Source: Rotaria macrura (lineage: Eukaryota > Rotifera > Eurotatoria > Philodinida > Philodinidae). From it: a stretch of 64,000 bases of DNA. Below, piece by piece: positions 1-12,422 of the stretch (within the stretch, counting starts at the first letter, position 1; each line of letters starts with the position of its first letter). A program made the translations under genes and the position numbers. The DNA is taken from assembly GCA_900239685.1 (NCBI GenBank), contig OENT01000201.1, positions 62,001-126,000 on the forward strand. The letters are read 5' to 3'. The notes beneath the pieces were generated by a model. That model worked only from the letters and a program-made list of their open reading frames with translations. It was not told the origin of the DNA and ran no database searches.

Positions 1-245
1 TTCGAGAACGACGGCATGAAAAATCAAACCATTTTAGACTTTTCTATTAGTCACTATACTAGACATCAAATAAGTATTATATCAGTCGAAAAGTGATTAG
101 ATACTTTTGTGATGTTGTGTTTCTTCGAAATACGTTACGGACGAAAGATGATTTTCCTATATTGAAAAAAATAGTATTTCTATCATGAATAATTAGAATA
201 ATAACAAAATCATTATTTTATATTTTGCTTTCCTATTATAATTAG
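1..245. other. Noncoding sequence, probably importin beta-1 intron
   Basis: No reading frame here matches importin beta. The stretch ends in a TTATAATTAG splice acceptor that opens the next exon, so it is most likely part of an intron of the importin gene, whose earlier exons lie outside the window. Confidence 0.6.
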
Positions 246-1646
246 ACCTGATGGTAACCAATCAAATTTACGCAATGCTGCTTATGAAGCATTAATGGAA
301 ATGATTCGACATAGTCCGAATGTATGTAGAAATAATTTCGAATTATTTAATTTGATTTCATCAACTATTTTAGGATTGTTATGTTACTGTTCAACAAACA
401 ACACTAACCATACTTGATCGTCTTAATCATGTTATATCAGTTGAAAGTCACACATCTAATCCGAATGATCGAGTACAAATAAGTGATCTTCAATCATTAC
501 TTTGTGCAACACTTCAGGTAATTTATTAAAAATAAATCAATGTTTCACAATTCTTCTATCGAGCAAAAGAAAACTTGCTTGATCTAATCAATATTTAGAT
601 TGAAAAAAATATTCTAACTATCTTATACGTTTGTTTTTTAGAGTGTTCTTCGAAAAATGCATCCAAATGATGCACCGAAAGTATCAGATACCATAATGCA
701 AGCATTATTACAAATGCTTAAAACAAGTAATGGTAAGAAAAGTGCCGTCCAAGAAGATGCACTTGTTGCTATTGGTACTCTAGTTGAAGGTTAGTGTCTG
801 TTGTTTATTTCAGTTAATTTTTTCATACATAACGTAAGTCAATATTTTCAGTATTGGGAATGCATTTTATCAAATATACTGATCTTGTCCTTCCATTCGT
901 ATTTGAAGCATTGAATAATTATTCAGAATATCAAATATGTGCAGCTGCTGTTGGTGTAGTTGGTGATTTAAGTCGTTCATTACTTGATAAATTAACACCC
1001 TATTGTGATCAAATAATGACACATTTACTTACATGTCTTGGCGTAAGTCTATTAGCAATATTTATTGTTTATTAAAAAGAAGAGAGAAACACATTTTCAC
1101 GTTATTCTATTTTAGAATGATAAATTACATCGTTCAGTTAAACCACAAATTTTAAGTACATTTGGTGATATAGCTTTAGCTATAGGTGGAAATTTTAAAA
1201 TCTATCTTGAACATGTTTTAAATACACTTAATCAAGCTTGTCGTGCTCAAGTAGCTAAAAATGATTATGATATGATTGATTATTTAAATGAATTACGTGA
1301 AGGTTGTTTATCAGCATATACTGGTATTATACAAGGTCTACGTAATACGGCAACGGCAAATACGATTGTACTTAATGAATTACAATTAGTTACAGCACAA
1401 TTGCCATTTATAGTTCAATTTCTTGAAACCATAGCACGTGATCCACATAAATCAGATTCAGTCATAGGTGCTGCTATTGGCTTAATTGGTGATCTAGTTA
1501 CATCCTATGGTCAAGTTATGTTACAATTTGTCGAACGTGAAGCATTTGAAAAATTATTAACAGAAGGCAAACGATCAAAAATTATGAAAACGAAAACATT
1601 GGCTAATTGGGCAAGTAAAGAAATTCGAAAATTGAAAAATAATTAA
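246..1646 (+). CDS. KPNB1: Importin subunit beta-1, C-terminal part (5' end outside window)
   Basis: Karyopherin beta carries importin-alpha cargo through the nuclear pore and is released by Ran-GTP. Five exons fit GT-AG introns: 246-321, 374-517, 642-789, 852-1042, 1116-1646. Together they give about 362 residues that align by eye with the last ~360 residues of human importin beta-1. Matching blocks are [61 protein letters not shown] and the C-terminal LLTEGKRSK...[17 protein letters not shown]. These are the last HEAT repeats, all helical. The gene ends in TAA with a possible polyadenylation signal at 2095-2100. Introns are 52-124 nt. No break is visible in this part. The N-terminal Ran- and alpha-binding region is not in the window. 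Confidence 0.97.
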
Positions 1647-4600
1647 ACATTAATACAAAAAAGAAGAGAGTGAGAAAGACAGAGAGAGAAAAAAAAGATA
1701 AACGTCTGTATTGAGTGTATGCGAGTACGTGTGCGTGTGTGTGTGTGTGTGTGTCCTGAGAGACTTCTTCTTCTTTGTCTTCTCTTTTTCTCTGTTAAAC
1801 AGACATCTTTACATTTTGTCATTACGGTAGGTAATTCTTGTACGGTTTATTTTATTCTTTTCTCTCCTCATATGTAAAACCCGCCGGTGGTTCTTTCGTT
1901 TTTTCTTTGTTTTTTTTTTCTTTTGAATCTCCCTTTGATCGACTAAGAACCTTGTCTGTTCTGTTAACAGTCTCTTCTTTTTTTCTCTTCTTTATTTTCT
2001 GTGTGTTGCTGGTGCTGTGAAAATCTGTGTATGTGCGCGTGTGAGTGGCGCGATCAATCATTCTCACTCTCTCGTCAATCTATTTTCGTCCTTGAATAAA
2101 AACGTTCATATCAATTGACTTTAATACAACAGAGTCAAAATAGTATATGTTCACATTTTTTTTTATACATGCCTTTTTGTTTTTTGAAAATAAGATAAGG
2201 CAAATGCTTTTACCATGCCCTCAATATATTTTTGTATTGATTGTACTCAAGAGAAAAATAGTACTGTGTCCTATATCAAACATACGAGATTACAAATCAA
2301 AGTCGAAAATAAATTACTGGATCGATGTTTATTTACAATCAAATATATATATATATATAAGATTATAGATTTATTAAAATCACATGAGATCAACGAATCA
2401 TGTGCTATCGGATAGAGTGAGCTTAAATATAATAAATTGATTAAAACATACGATGAATATTGCTTTCTTTTACAATAAATCTATGGATCATTTTCTTCAT
2501 TGCCAAGCAATAATCGGCTTGTCTTTATTAGTGTATTATACAAATAAAAATACGTCTCTAGCACAGATGAAAATACTTAACAATATGATAAATGAACATA
2601 GAGAGTTTTCGGCTTAGAAAAATAGCATAAGTACGTATTCCACACGTATAATAAACGCTTCGACATGTGCTTAAAATCGACAACGAAAACAAGCTGATCA
2701 ACCAGTAAGTCTTTCGTATATATTTCAATGAATATTTAATTATTTCCCGTAATTGAAATGCTTCAAAACAGATGAATATTAAACGAGAAATAAAATCATC
2801 CGTTCATCAATCGTGCTGATCTCTAGCATATCTTTAATGGTAAAATTTTGACTATTCACTAATGGCAAATATATATATATATAAATATATCTGTTTCGAA
2901 TATATGATCATAGTCATAATTTGCTCTTGTTGTCTGTGTCGAATATTTCAATAATAGAAATAATAAAATCGAGAATTTTAGAACACAATTATTGTAATGT
3001 CTCTTTATACTCAATGCACTGCTAAACCGTAGATATTTATTTTGTCATATTACAAGGAAACCAGTATGTAAAGAGAGAGGATAGAGATGAGAAAAAGATT
3101 AAAAACTCATGAATTCGAAAAAAGAATGGCGAATAATAGAAAAGCAAAAGAAAGGTAGGATGAGTTTTTTCCATGAATACCTAGTGATTGATTCATATCA
3201 GTAGGTTCTTCTTTTTTTTCGTTTACGAATCAGAACATAGTTCGATAGTTAAATGTTGCGAAACTGATCGTTTTTGTATTTCTTAGCTTTATATTCTACT
3301 GAACAACTTTTTGTAAATAGATTAAAGATTATCTTTTCAGCTTCATATGTAGTTGTTGAAAGTTAAACTCGAAGTTTCTATGTTTGTTCATTTGAAACTT
3401 ACGTATCGTAATGTTCTAACGTATTCAGAGTGTTACTCGTCCAGATATATTTACTGAATGAAGTAGATAGATCATCGACAACGATATGTGTACGACAATA
3501 GTAGACGATGAAGGTATAAAGAGTTAATAAACTTCGTCACTGTAGTTCTTTACTGATGATAACTTTTTCTAATTTTTAACTTGCGAGTTCTACATGAGTT
3601 TTCCGTTTTACCTAGTCATTTAGTATAGTTTCACGGTGGATGTTAGATGCATTTATTAGGTTCTGTACTTATCTAAATTAAGTATGAAAATGTTGACTAT
3701 CAGACAGTTCGTTACTTCATGACGGTTCAACTGTTATAATATGATTATTATACATTTCAAAAGAAGAACACAGAAGGGTGTCTTTTTGAATAAATTTTGG
3801 CATGAATATAATAGGAAGGACACGATTGTCAATGTAGGAAAGAGCAGATTTCGCAGAACAAATGCAGCGGAAAATCAAAATATATTAAAGAGTATTTTCT
3901 TCACAAGACGTTGAACTTATATTACAAACTACCCATTTTTCAACGATAAATTACAAGATGCGATTTTATACGAAAGTAGAATCTCTTGTAGAAAGTTTAT
4001 GTTCTTCAGCTGAAATTTTCAGGATATTTTTTGGACTACAAGACGTGTCTCGAGACAAAATACTAGAATTCAAATTTTCGTATAAGAGTTAAAAATTCAA
4101 CAGATTTAGCCTTGCTTGTCAAGGAAAAGTCAGAAAATGTTCGGTGTCATGAAGCAGACATTAGGTTATAATATACATAGATTGAACTCATCAACATAGA
4201 GGATAGAGTTCATGATATAATGGATTTAAGATCATCAGCGTGCTTTTTGTAACTGTGAAAACCACACCGTTCTCATAGATAATAGCTTCTTCTACGTAAC
4301 ATATTATTCCTTGTAGAAATTATTTCTTTCGTACAGTTGAAAGTGATAACAATAAACTATACTAGGATTGAGTTGATTTTTAGTTATTATTTTCCAATCA
4401 TAATGTTAGAATTCTTTTTCGAAACTATTCCTAAACTTCATTACTTGCAAGTAGTTCAAGTAGTCGAACAACAAAATTTCAATCATAAAGTTACATACGA
4501 CCTCACAATCATCTCACTTTTCTCATTGCATTCTTTTCTTTTTAAACTTCCGACGGATATATGAAGTCAACTGTTTTATTGCATAGTTTTAGTTTATCAA

Positions 4601-4856
4601 GAATATTTTCGTATTCTTTTCTTATTCGAATATTAAAAAGATTCGACCACAAGTTCAATAAACTGAATGTGAATAGATTAGAATTATATTCCTATAAGCC
4701 ATTTCGGATTAAAGATTGCGAGATGATGAATATGTATATCGTTTTCTATGGGTTAACAAAAGGGTAATGTGTTCGATCGATGAAAGATAATTCTTATTTT
4801 AGATTTATGTAGTTAAATTAATTTTTCAACTATGTTTACACCGAGACAAAAAAAGG

Positions 4857-5020
4857 AATGTTCAAATCATAATCGGATTTTTATGTGAAAAAAAAAAACA
4901 ATCTAGATTTTCAATCAGATTGATAGATCATCTTTGTGATAAAACTAAAAGAATATCTACTAATCATATTAAAATCTAGAATTCTATTTTACATGAAAAT
5001 CCGATTATAATCTGAACATT
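4857..5020. mobile_element. MITE-like inverted-repeat element, 164 bp
   Basis: The left arm (about 4857-4911) and right arm (4971-5020) are imperfect reverse complements. Both contain AATGTTCAnATnATAATCGG at the outer end and TCTAGATTTT at the inner end. The spacer is about 59 nt and no ORF is present. No clean target duplication is visible, so the exact ends are approximate. Confidence 0.7.
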
Positions 5021-6416
5021 TTTTGCTGGATGGATGAAGAATTGTTTTCGATTTATATTTTCTGAATTAGATTGTGAGAAAGTTTTTCATTAGTACTACG
5101 AATCACATGTAGTTTTTGCATTACTCACATCAGTCAATGTCATAAAATCGTTCTCTTGTATCCAATAATCTTTTAAGAAATATAGAATGATCTCGAAATA
5201 TTCTCCTTGAATGAGAGAGAATATATTCGAATAATTTTTATTACCCGAAATAAATATCAATACATCTTTTTTTCTACTAGATGATTATATTTTCATTTCC
5301 TATTATCCATTGACTATTTCCTTTTTGATTTTGTTTTCAAATATATCTTTATAACGTGTAACGGCTCATTAAATTCCATCATGTCGATCATGGGAATATG
5401 TTTTGCTTGTTAGTTTCTACTTCATTAGTCTTTTCATGATTGTCCACTGCAATTGAAATGTCTCCGTTCTAACTAGTTCTTTCTTCGTGAATACACATTT
5501 TTTGAGTTATCATATAATTGTATGATCATTTGGGAATATAGGATTTTGAACAAACACTAATAATATTAATCAATGGAATGTCTGTTTTGTGTGTCGTTTA
5601 CGTCGACATGTTTTTTTTTCTCAATGAAAAATTACTTTCCTTTCCCCTCTTTCTTTTTTGTTTTGTTTGTCTTTCTATTTGAAAAAATATGGTGTGCCCG
5701 TTGACAAGTTGAAAATATAATACGCGTATAACTATGAAATAGCAACTAACTAAGACATACTTCAAAGAACATGTTTATGTTTGCAATGTATTGTAAATGA
5801 TTTTTTCAATGTGATATAGAAGAATAGCATCTGATCGGATGAAGTGACATAAACAATGTGGTAAAAACAATGTCCTTAAGATGTTTTTTGTATGTCAATT
5901 ATTATTATCATATTTATTTTTGTTACTCGACTTGTGTAATTAACGACTAGTGTTATATTTTTTCTTCAACCTAAAACAAACTAATCAAGTAAGCTTTATT
6001 GTTGTTGTTATTATTTTAAGTAGCACAGTTCGTTATGATTGATGTTTTATGTTTAAATTATTTAGTTTTGATGAACAGCATATGAATGAGAAATCTCACA
6101 ATACATTGTTCTCGTCTTTAGAAATATCTTGCACAGTCAACATTGTTGTTTCTATCAATAAGAGTCATATCTGAACTATTGATTCCATTGTAATAGCTAT
6201 ATTCTTTTTTAAAATGAACTTGAAAAGAAAGAAAAGTCAATGATATACTGAAACATATCTACTGGTCAAACTAGATTTTCACGAACAAAAGACATCAAAG
6301 TAATATAATTCTTCAGAATTTCAATTGATGTTAATTTTAAAACAAGACTACTACTTCTCTTTTTTTTAATCTGGTTATCTCGAAAACTTGATCGAAATAA
6401 TAAAAAAACAAGTAAT

Positions 6417-7324
6417 AGTGACGGATGTTCACGAAAGAATGGGCCTCTCAGTATTTTACCAATATCTCCGTCGATTTCGATCGAATCGATTTTATTCTAG
6501 AAATCAAAAGATTCGTCATTCAATTCTCTACAAATCTAGATAAAGCATTGCAATGTAAAAAGTTACCGTGAAAAATTCTCGAGTAAACATTATAGTACGC
6601 CGAAATAATGGGTATTGTAAATTTGTTTTTCCCGTTCTTATTTTCTTAGCTGTGAGATTTAGGAGATGCAAACAAAACCCGAATGAGCGATTGAGTAGTA
6701 CTTGAAATGGTCTTTCCTCGTGGAAATTACAATTCCTTTCGATAGTTTAACTCTTGTGCAGACAAGCCTTTCCTTTTCGCATATTTCGAACTTTTTGGCA
6801 TAGAGCTTTGCCCGTTACTTTAGACAACTTCTGCGCCTATGCCCTAAACTAACTTTTTATGATAAAATATTGTTGTTGTTTTGAAAGCCAATGATTTCCT
6901 TAACAGATTTAAGCAACTGTCTGGCATGCATTGCATGGTTTGTATAATAATGTAGGCGAGAACATGAATTTCCGCTATTTCACATCGTTCTATATGAAAT
7001 ACACCATTTGTGCATTAATATCCTATTTAAATGACCTTCACGGAAGGTCACGATAAGCAGAGACGAGCGTCACTAGGTACCTGTCCAATCAGATATAAAA
7101 GATAATTAGGCTTTTCAAAATTAACGCAGTTACAAAATCCATCATTTTGGTGTCTTAAGCCTAACATTTTTCATACTTACTTTTTATATTAAAATGTTCT
7201 ACCGAGATTTGTAGAGAATTGAATGAGGCATCTTTTCGTTAAAAAATTAATTCTATCGGACAAAAATCGACGGAGATATTGGTAAAATACTGAGAGACCC
7301 ATTCTTTCTGGGACACCCGTTACT
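6417..7324. mobile_element. Non-autonomous TIR transposon, 908 bp, target duplication TAAT
   Basis: The first ~125 bp (from AGTGACGGATGTTCACGAAAG) and the last ~125 bp (reverse complement AGTAACGGGTGTCCCAGAAAG) form terminal inverted repeats. They share GAATGGG, CTCTCAGTATTTTACCAATA and TCATTCAATTCTCTACAAAT. TAAT stands on both sides (6413-6416 and 7325-7328), giving a 4-bp target duplication. The interior has no coding frame, so this is a deletion derivative or MITE moved by another element's transposase. A short hairpin (ATGACCTTCACGGAAGGTCA, 7031-7050) lies inside. Confidence 0.8.
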
Positions 7325-9208
7325 TAATAATCGAGTCAAAAGAACTTTTGTTTGAAGTTATTTATTTTCCACTCTTTCATTCCTTCTCATGTAGAATCTT
7401 TTGGATAGGACCTAAACCCGACCGAGATGCTGAATTCAATGGGTTCTATTCTTGAGTTTCTTCTGTGAAAAACTACTCAACTGTCTCTTTCATCATACAA
7501 GATAACCTACTTGTTAAGACTTTTTCATAGGCGAAGAACTATAACTTTAGATTTTAACTATTGATTGTACATTTTGCAGGTTATATATCGATCTGAGGTT
7601 GAAATTCAGACAAATGTTCAATTTATACTTTTATAATTTAACTTTTCCGCTATCAAAACGATGATGTTAGATATTGGTTTTTCCTTCATTGTTGTTTCTC
7701 GCAAATGTCATCAACACTTAATTAATTGGATAAATAACAGTTAACTCTCTGGAGAAATAAACATGGATGAAAACATCAGCGTATTTAAAAACGTGATTCT
7801 GTCACGACATTTGTTTTTCATATGTGAAACTCAACTGTTGTAAATGTTGAATTGTTATAGATCTTGAAATGAAACTAGAATTTAACAGTTCAGTATGTAT
7901 GTGACTCGTAGTTTTCGACTAGGAATGAAAATTTTCGTTCGATACTAAAGATATGTTCTTATGTATATTTATGCATAGACAACCAATCGATCTGAATCTA
8001 CTGAGTAAGTTTGATTTATCTATAGACTATTGTTTAACATTCTATGTCTCAACTTTCACTCTTTAGACATTCATTAGCAGTAATATATGTTGAATTCTAT
8101 TTGAAATAATTTCTTGGATTTAGTAGATTAATTCTTTCAACTTAAACTTTATTATTTATCAAAAAACACTAGCACCGATTTATAGTTCATTGCTTTCACG
8201 ATTTTCGTACTTTATGATGAAACAAATTATTGACATGTCATTGATATTTAAATATCGACGAATATTTTTCTTACGCCTAAAACTGGTATACATATGAAAT
8301 TGAGAAATCTGATCTCGTTCAGAATTCGACGGTTGACAGTAAATCATATGTTTCGATCTAACGTTTACGTATTATCTATTTCATGTACATGTGTAATAAA
8401 ACTGAATTAGTGAAAAGAAAGAAATTTTATCGACAAGAGTTCACAGCAGCTATGAAGGTGAATTCAATCTATATTCATCGTGCTCGATTTATTTTAAACC
8501 TCGATTTTAAAATTAAAAAGAATATTCTTAAACTAGTAATTGTTCTTTATTTATTCATTAAAATAATGTTGTTCAAGTTCTTTTATTCACTCATGTGAAT
8601 AGTACTCTTAAAATATTCACGATGAAATGTAAATTCTTACCTTCAATCGTGTCAATGAAAATACTACAAAAAAGAAATATTTATTTTATCATTAAAAGCA
8701 TTTTCCTTGAATAAATAAACATAATGTTTGATATAATTTTTAAAAGAACAAGTACTTATTTTTGTTTTTCTGTTTGCTAATGTTTTCACTCTACTTTTAC
8801 AAGTGACAATAAAACACTTCCGTCATAACATCAAATATCAACTACCTGAACAACTAATTCGTATCTCTTTGTTCCTTTCAAAAAAAAAAGAGACACACGA
8901 GTAAGTTTTTATCAGCGCATAAAAGCTTAAGTGAATTTACACAGTTAATTTTCATGTTTTTCCCTTCACTCTTAACAACTATTTGAGCATAGAAAAAAAA
9001 ACGGATACCCGATTATTTTAGATGTTCGTTGTCGTTTGAATTCATAGATCACATCATCATCATCATCCAGCATATAACAATGCAATATCAACCGGTTTAA
9101 GCTGGATATATACGTTTTTCTCAATGTTCTTTTCTTGGAATATGATTTACGTTAAACTAAAGCAATTGATTTATTAAAAACGTTTACGATTAAATACAAG
9201 AAAACACT

Positions 9209-12200
9209 ATGATTTTCCATGAATATATATTACTCACGAGTTTAATATACGTATTTCTATGGAATTACGAATGTTCGTCAGGTGCAATGTTACCATCAGC
9301 ATCCTATTACGATAGTACAATAAATATTACAGCTCGAATGTCTGATGAACAACGTCTGTTTTATACATTGATGACTGGCTATGAGAAATCAGTGAGACCA
9401 TTGAAAAAATCATCTGATGCTGTTGTTGTTAAACTTGGTCTTACGCTAACACAAATTTTAGATATTGTACGTAATGAATAAATAAAATAAAATATTTATT
9501 AACTTATATATTATAGGATGAACGAAATCAAATAATGACAACGAATATATGGCTCGATCAGGTATAGTTATATGTAATAGTATTGAAAAAATCAGATTAT
9601 TACGAAATGTTACATCTAAATTCACGTGAAGATTTTTCTTTTCTAAAATATAATTAATGTTTCTATTTACCTTTACAACTAACAAGTCATGAAATCGTTT
9701 TGGACTTAGTGATAGAATTGAACATTTTCTAGTAGTATTTCTTTAGAGATCGATACCTTGTGTATCGATCTCTAAAGAAACCCTAATCTTATATACGAAT
9801 ATTCATGATAAAGAAAAAGATATTTCGAAAGAATTGTTCTAACTGATGAAATGAATAAAATATTTAGTTTTGTTTGAGAATTTTTCTATTTTCATACATA
9901 TTGATTGATAACAACCTTGAGTACATGATTCGAATAGAAACATAGCGAACGTTGGGGCATCCTATTGAGATTTACAGAAAATTATAATAAATACGAGATT
10001 TATCTGTGAGAAAAATTTTACACAAGCATTTTTTTTTCTTCTTAATATTGTACTTCAAGCGAAATCATTCTCTGAAATAATCATAATTACAAGCTAGAAT
10101 GTTAAAATTGACAATAGTTACTCATTCATCAGTACTACTAATTATGAATTATTCGTGGAACATCGAATGAATGAACATGTCGAATATCACTCAATATGGC
10201 GGCAAATCAAATTTTTAATGAACACTTTCTTCATACATTCATATGAGACCGTACTGAAAAATTGTTATTTATTTCTGTATTGCATAATTACAAAACAACA
10301 TATGCATTTGCTTGAAAAGGATTTTTTCGGTACCTCGTTTTTTCATAGATTCGTATAGAATTCAAGATTGTTGGAAGAATCAAGCCGTTGGATTTTTACT
10401 TGAAATTGTTCTGTATTGCTAGATTTTAATGAACTAAATTTCAATGCAAAAAAAAAACAGATGTTTTGAACAGTATCTCTTTGACTTAGAAAGAATCGAA
10501 ACGAGAACTGATGTTCTAAACAGTATTTTCGAAAACGAACCTATACATTAAAATTCTCATATAGAACCATCTAACGATTCGGTTTTTCTGACACTCATAA
10601 TAATAGAAAGACGCAGAAAAAAATTAATATCTTAGCCACATCCTCCTTGAACATTTACTAAGATGCTATGTTGAAAATCCATTGAAATTTTCAAGGACTA
10701 CCTCGAGAGTTTTTCTTGTACGTATATTTCAAGTTGAAACAAAAATCTTGTCAAACTGTGAATGGCGTATGTTTAGTTATCGAGTAACAATGTTTGGTAG
10801 TCGATCATGTTCTATCATTGAAAAATAAAGGAACAGAATTTTTCGAATAATTATTTATCTTAGATTGTCTATTTATTGAATTTTTCTTTCACTATTAAAT
10901 CAAAGGAATGGCAGGATGCATTCTTAAGATGGGACCCAAGAGATTATGGAAATTTAAAAAAAATACGTATACCTTGCCGTTTAATTTGGTTACCCGATGT
11001 TGTACTATACAATTCTGCAGATGATTACACACAAGGATATATGCAATCATTAGCTATGATTGATTCTAATGGTACAGTATTTTGGCCACCTATTGTTAAA
11101 TTTCGATCGACTTGTAAAATCGATATAACATGGTGAATAATTTAATTATGAAAAACTAAACTTCATTGATCTTGTTCGTTTATTGATTAAGGTTTCCTTT
11201 TGATGATCAATTATGTTATTTAAAATTCGGCTCTTGGACATACGATTCTACACAACTCATATTAACTAATCGATCAAAAGATGTTGATATGAACAATTAT
11301 GTTGACAATGGTAGTTTGTTTATTTTTCTTTTCTAATTCATCTCATTGTGATTTGTTTCTATCTTTGTTTAACAAAAATATATCTTTATTTAAATGAACA
11401 GGTGAATGGAAATTATTATCATCATGGTCAGTTCTTTCCACATTAACATATCCATGTTGTCCAGAAGCTTATCATGATCTTAAATTCTATTTTCATATAC
11501 GTCGTCGTACATTATATTACACGTACAATGTTATTATTCCGTGTATAATGTTATCCGGATTAACATGTCTAACATTTTATTTACCAACAGAATCAGGTGA
11601 AAAAGTTTCATTAGGTCTTACTGTCCTTCTTTCGTTTTCTGTTTTCATGCTGTTAATTGCTGAATCTATGCCAGCTACGAGTGAATTTATTCCTTTGATT
11701 GGTACGTCCATTACATATTAGGAACTAACGTCACTTCTTTGCCTTTTTTTTCAGGTGTATATTTTACTTTTGTCATGAGTTTAACAAGTCTATCAGTATT
11801 ATTAGCTGTTATTTTACTTAATGTTCATTTATATGGTTCTGCTTTGAAACCCGTACCACGTAGATTACGTCGTATACTTTTCTTTCATGTTGCACCATGT
11901 CTACATGTAAAATTGCATCGTACAACAACGATGCGAGATAAAAAGAACGGTCAACATACAACAACGGCAGCATCACGTCGTTCAACAACAATTTATAATG
12001 CTGTTTTTCTTAATGACAATGATCTATCAGTTAATTCTCAAACATCATTGTCATCACATGTATTACATTCAACAACAATGACTGAGAATAATGTAACAGC
12101 AACGAGTTCAAATTCAGATACACAAAATGCACATCGAATACCAAAACTATCGAATATACGTTCACCTTCACAATCAATACAAGAATGTAAACGTCTTCTC

Positions 12201-12422
12201 TATGATCTTAATCGTCTTATACTTCGTACGGGTGAGACACACGAAGAAGATATTATTATACGTGATTGGCATAATGTAGCATTAGTCATTGATCGTTGCC
12301 TTTTTTATACCTATCTCATACTAACAACAACATTAACCGTGTTTACATTACTTATAGCACCATTATTAAAACCTATTCCGACACCACCAGGATATTTTCT
12401 ATTAAATATGACACGAGAATAA
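9209..12422 (+). CDS. Nicotinic acetylcholine receptor alpha-type subunit
   Basis: Cys-loop ligand-gated cation channel subunit, 538 residues, in six exons: 9209-9466, 9517-9561, 10906-11132, 11192-11310, 11402-11701, 11755-12422. It has a hydrophobic signal peptide (residues 1-~28) and the NIWLDQEWQDAFLRWDP block. The 13-residue Cys loop runs from C171 to C185 (CKIDITWFPFDDQLC). The adjacent cysteine pair YPCC at 235-236 defines an agonist-binding alpha subunit. TM1-TM3 follow; TM2 begins GEKVSLGLTVLLSFS, and the Glu before it is typical of cation-selective channels. A ~175-residue cytoplasmic loop rich in Thr and Ser precedes TM4. Intron 2 is unusually long (1.34 kb) and holds a perfect hairpin. 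An AATAAA lies at 12619-12624. The vertebrate subtype (alpha7/9/10-like) cannot be settled by eye. Confidence 0.95.
9738..9780. repeat. Perfect 19-bp hairpin in receptor intron 2
   Basis: TTTCTTTAGAGATCGATAC at 9738-9756 is the exact reverse complement of 9762-9780, with a 5-nt CTTGT loop. It lies in the long second intron of the receptor gene, 177 nt after exon 2. The stem is shorter than a usual microRNA precursor. Confidence 0.8.

Larger units (their letters stand above)
1647..9208. other. Long intergenic region without recognised genes
   Basis: This AT-rich stretch holds the importin 3' UTR, a (GT)n microsatellite near 1732-1754, two inverted-repeat elements listed separately (4857-5020 and 6417-7324) and a (CAT)n run near 9054-9067. 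The short open frames within it show no family motif and no splice structure, so none is called a gene. Confidence 0.6.

Noticed and set aside
8452-8648. Possible small inverted repeat (GAAGGT...TTCATCGTG ends)
   Set aside because: Arms match only in short blocks and could be chance in AT-rich DNA.
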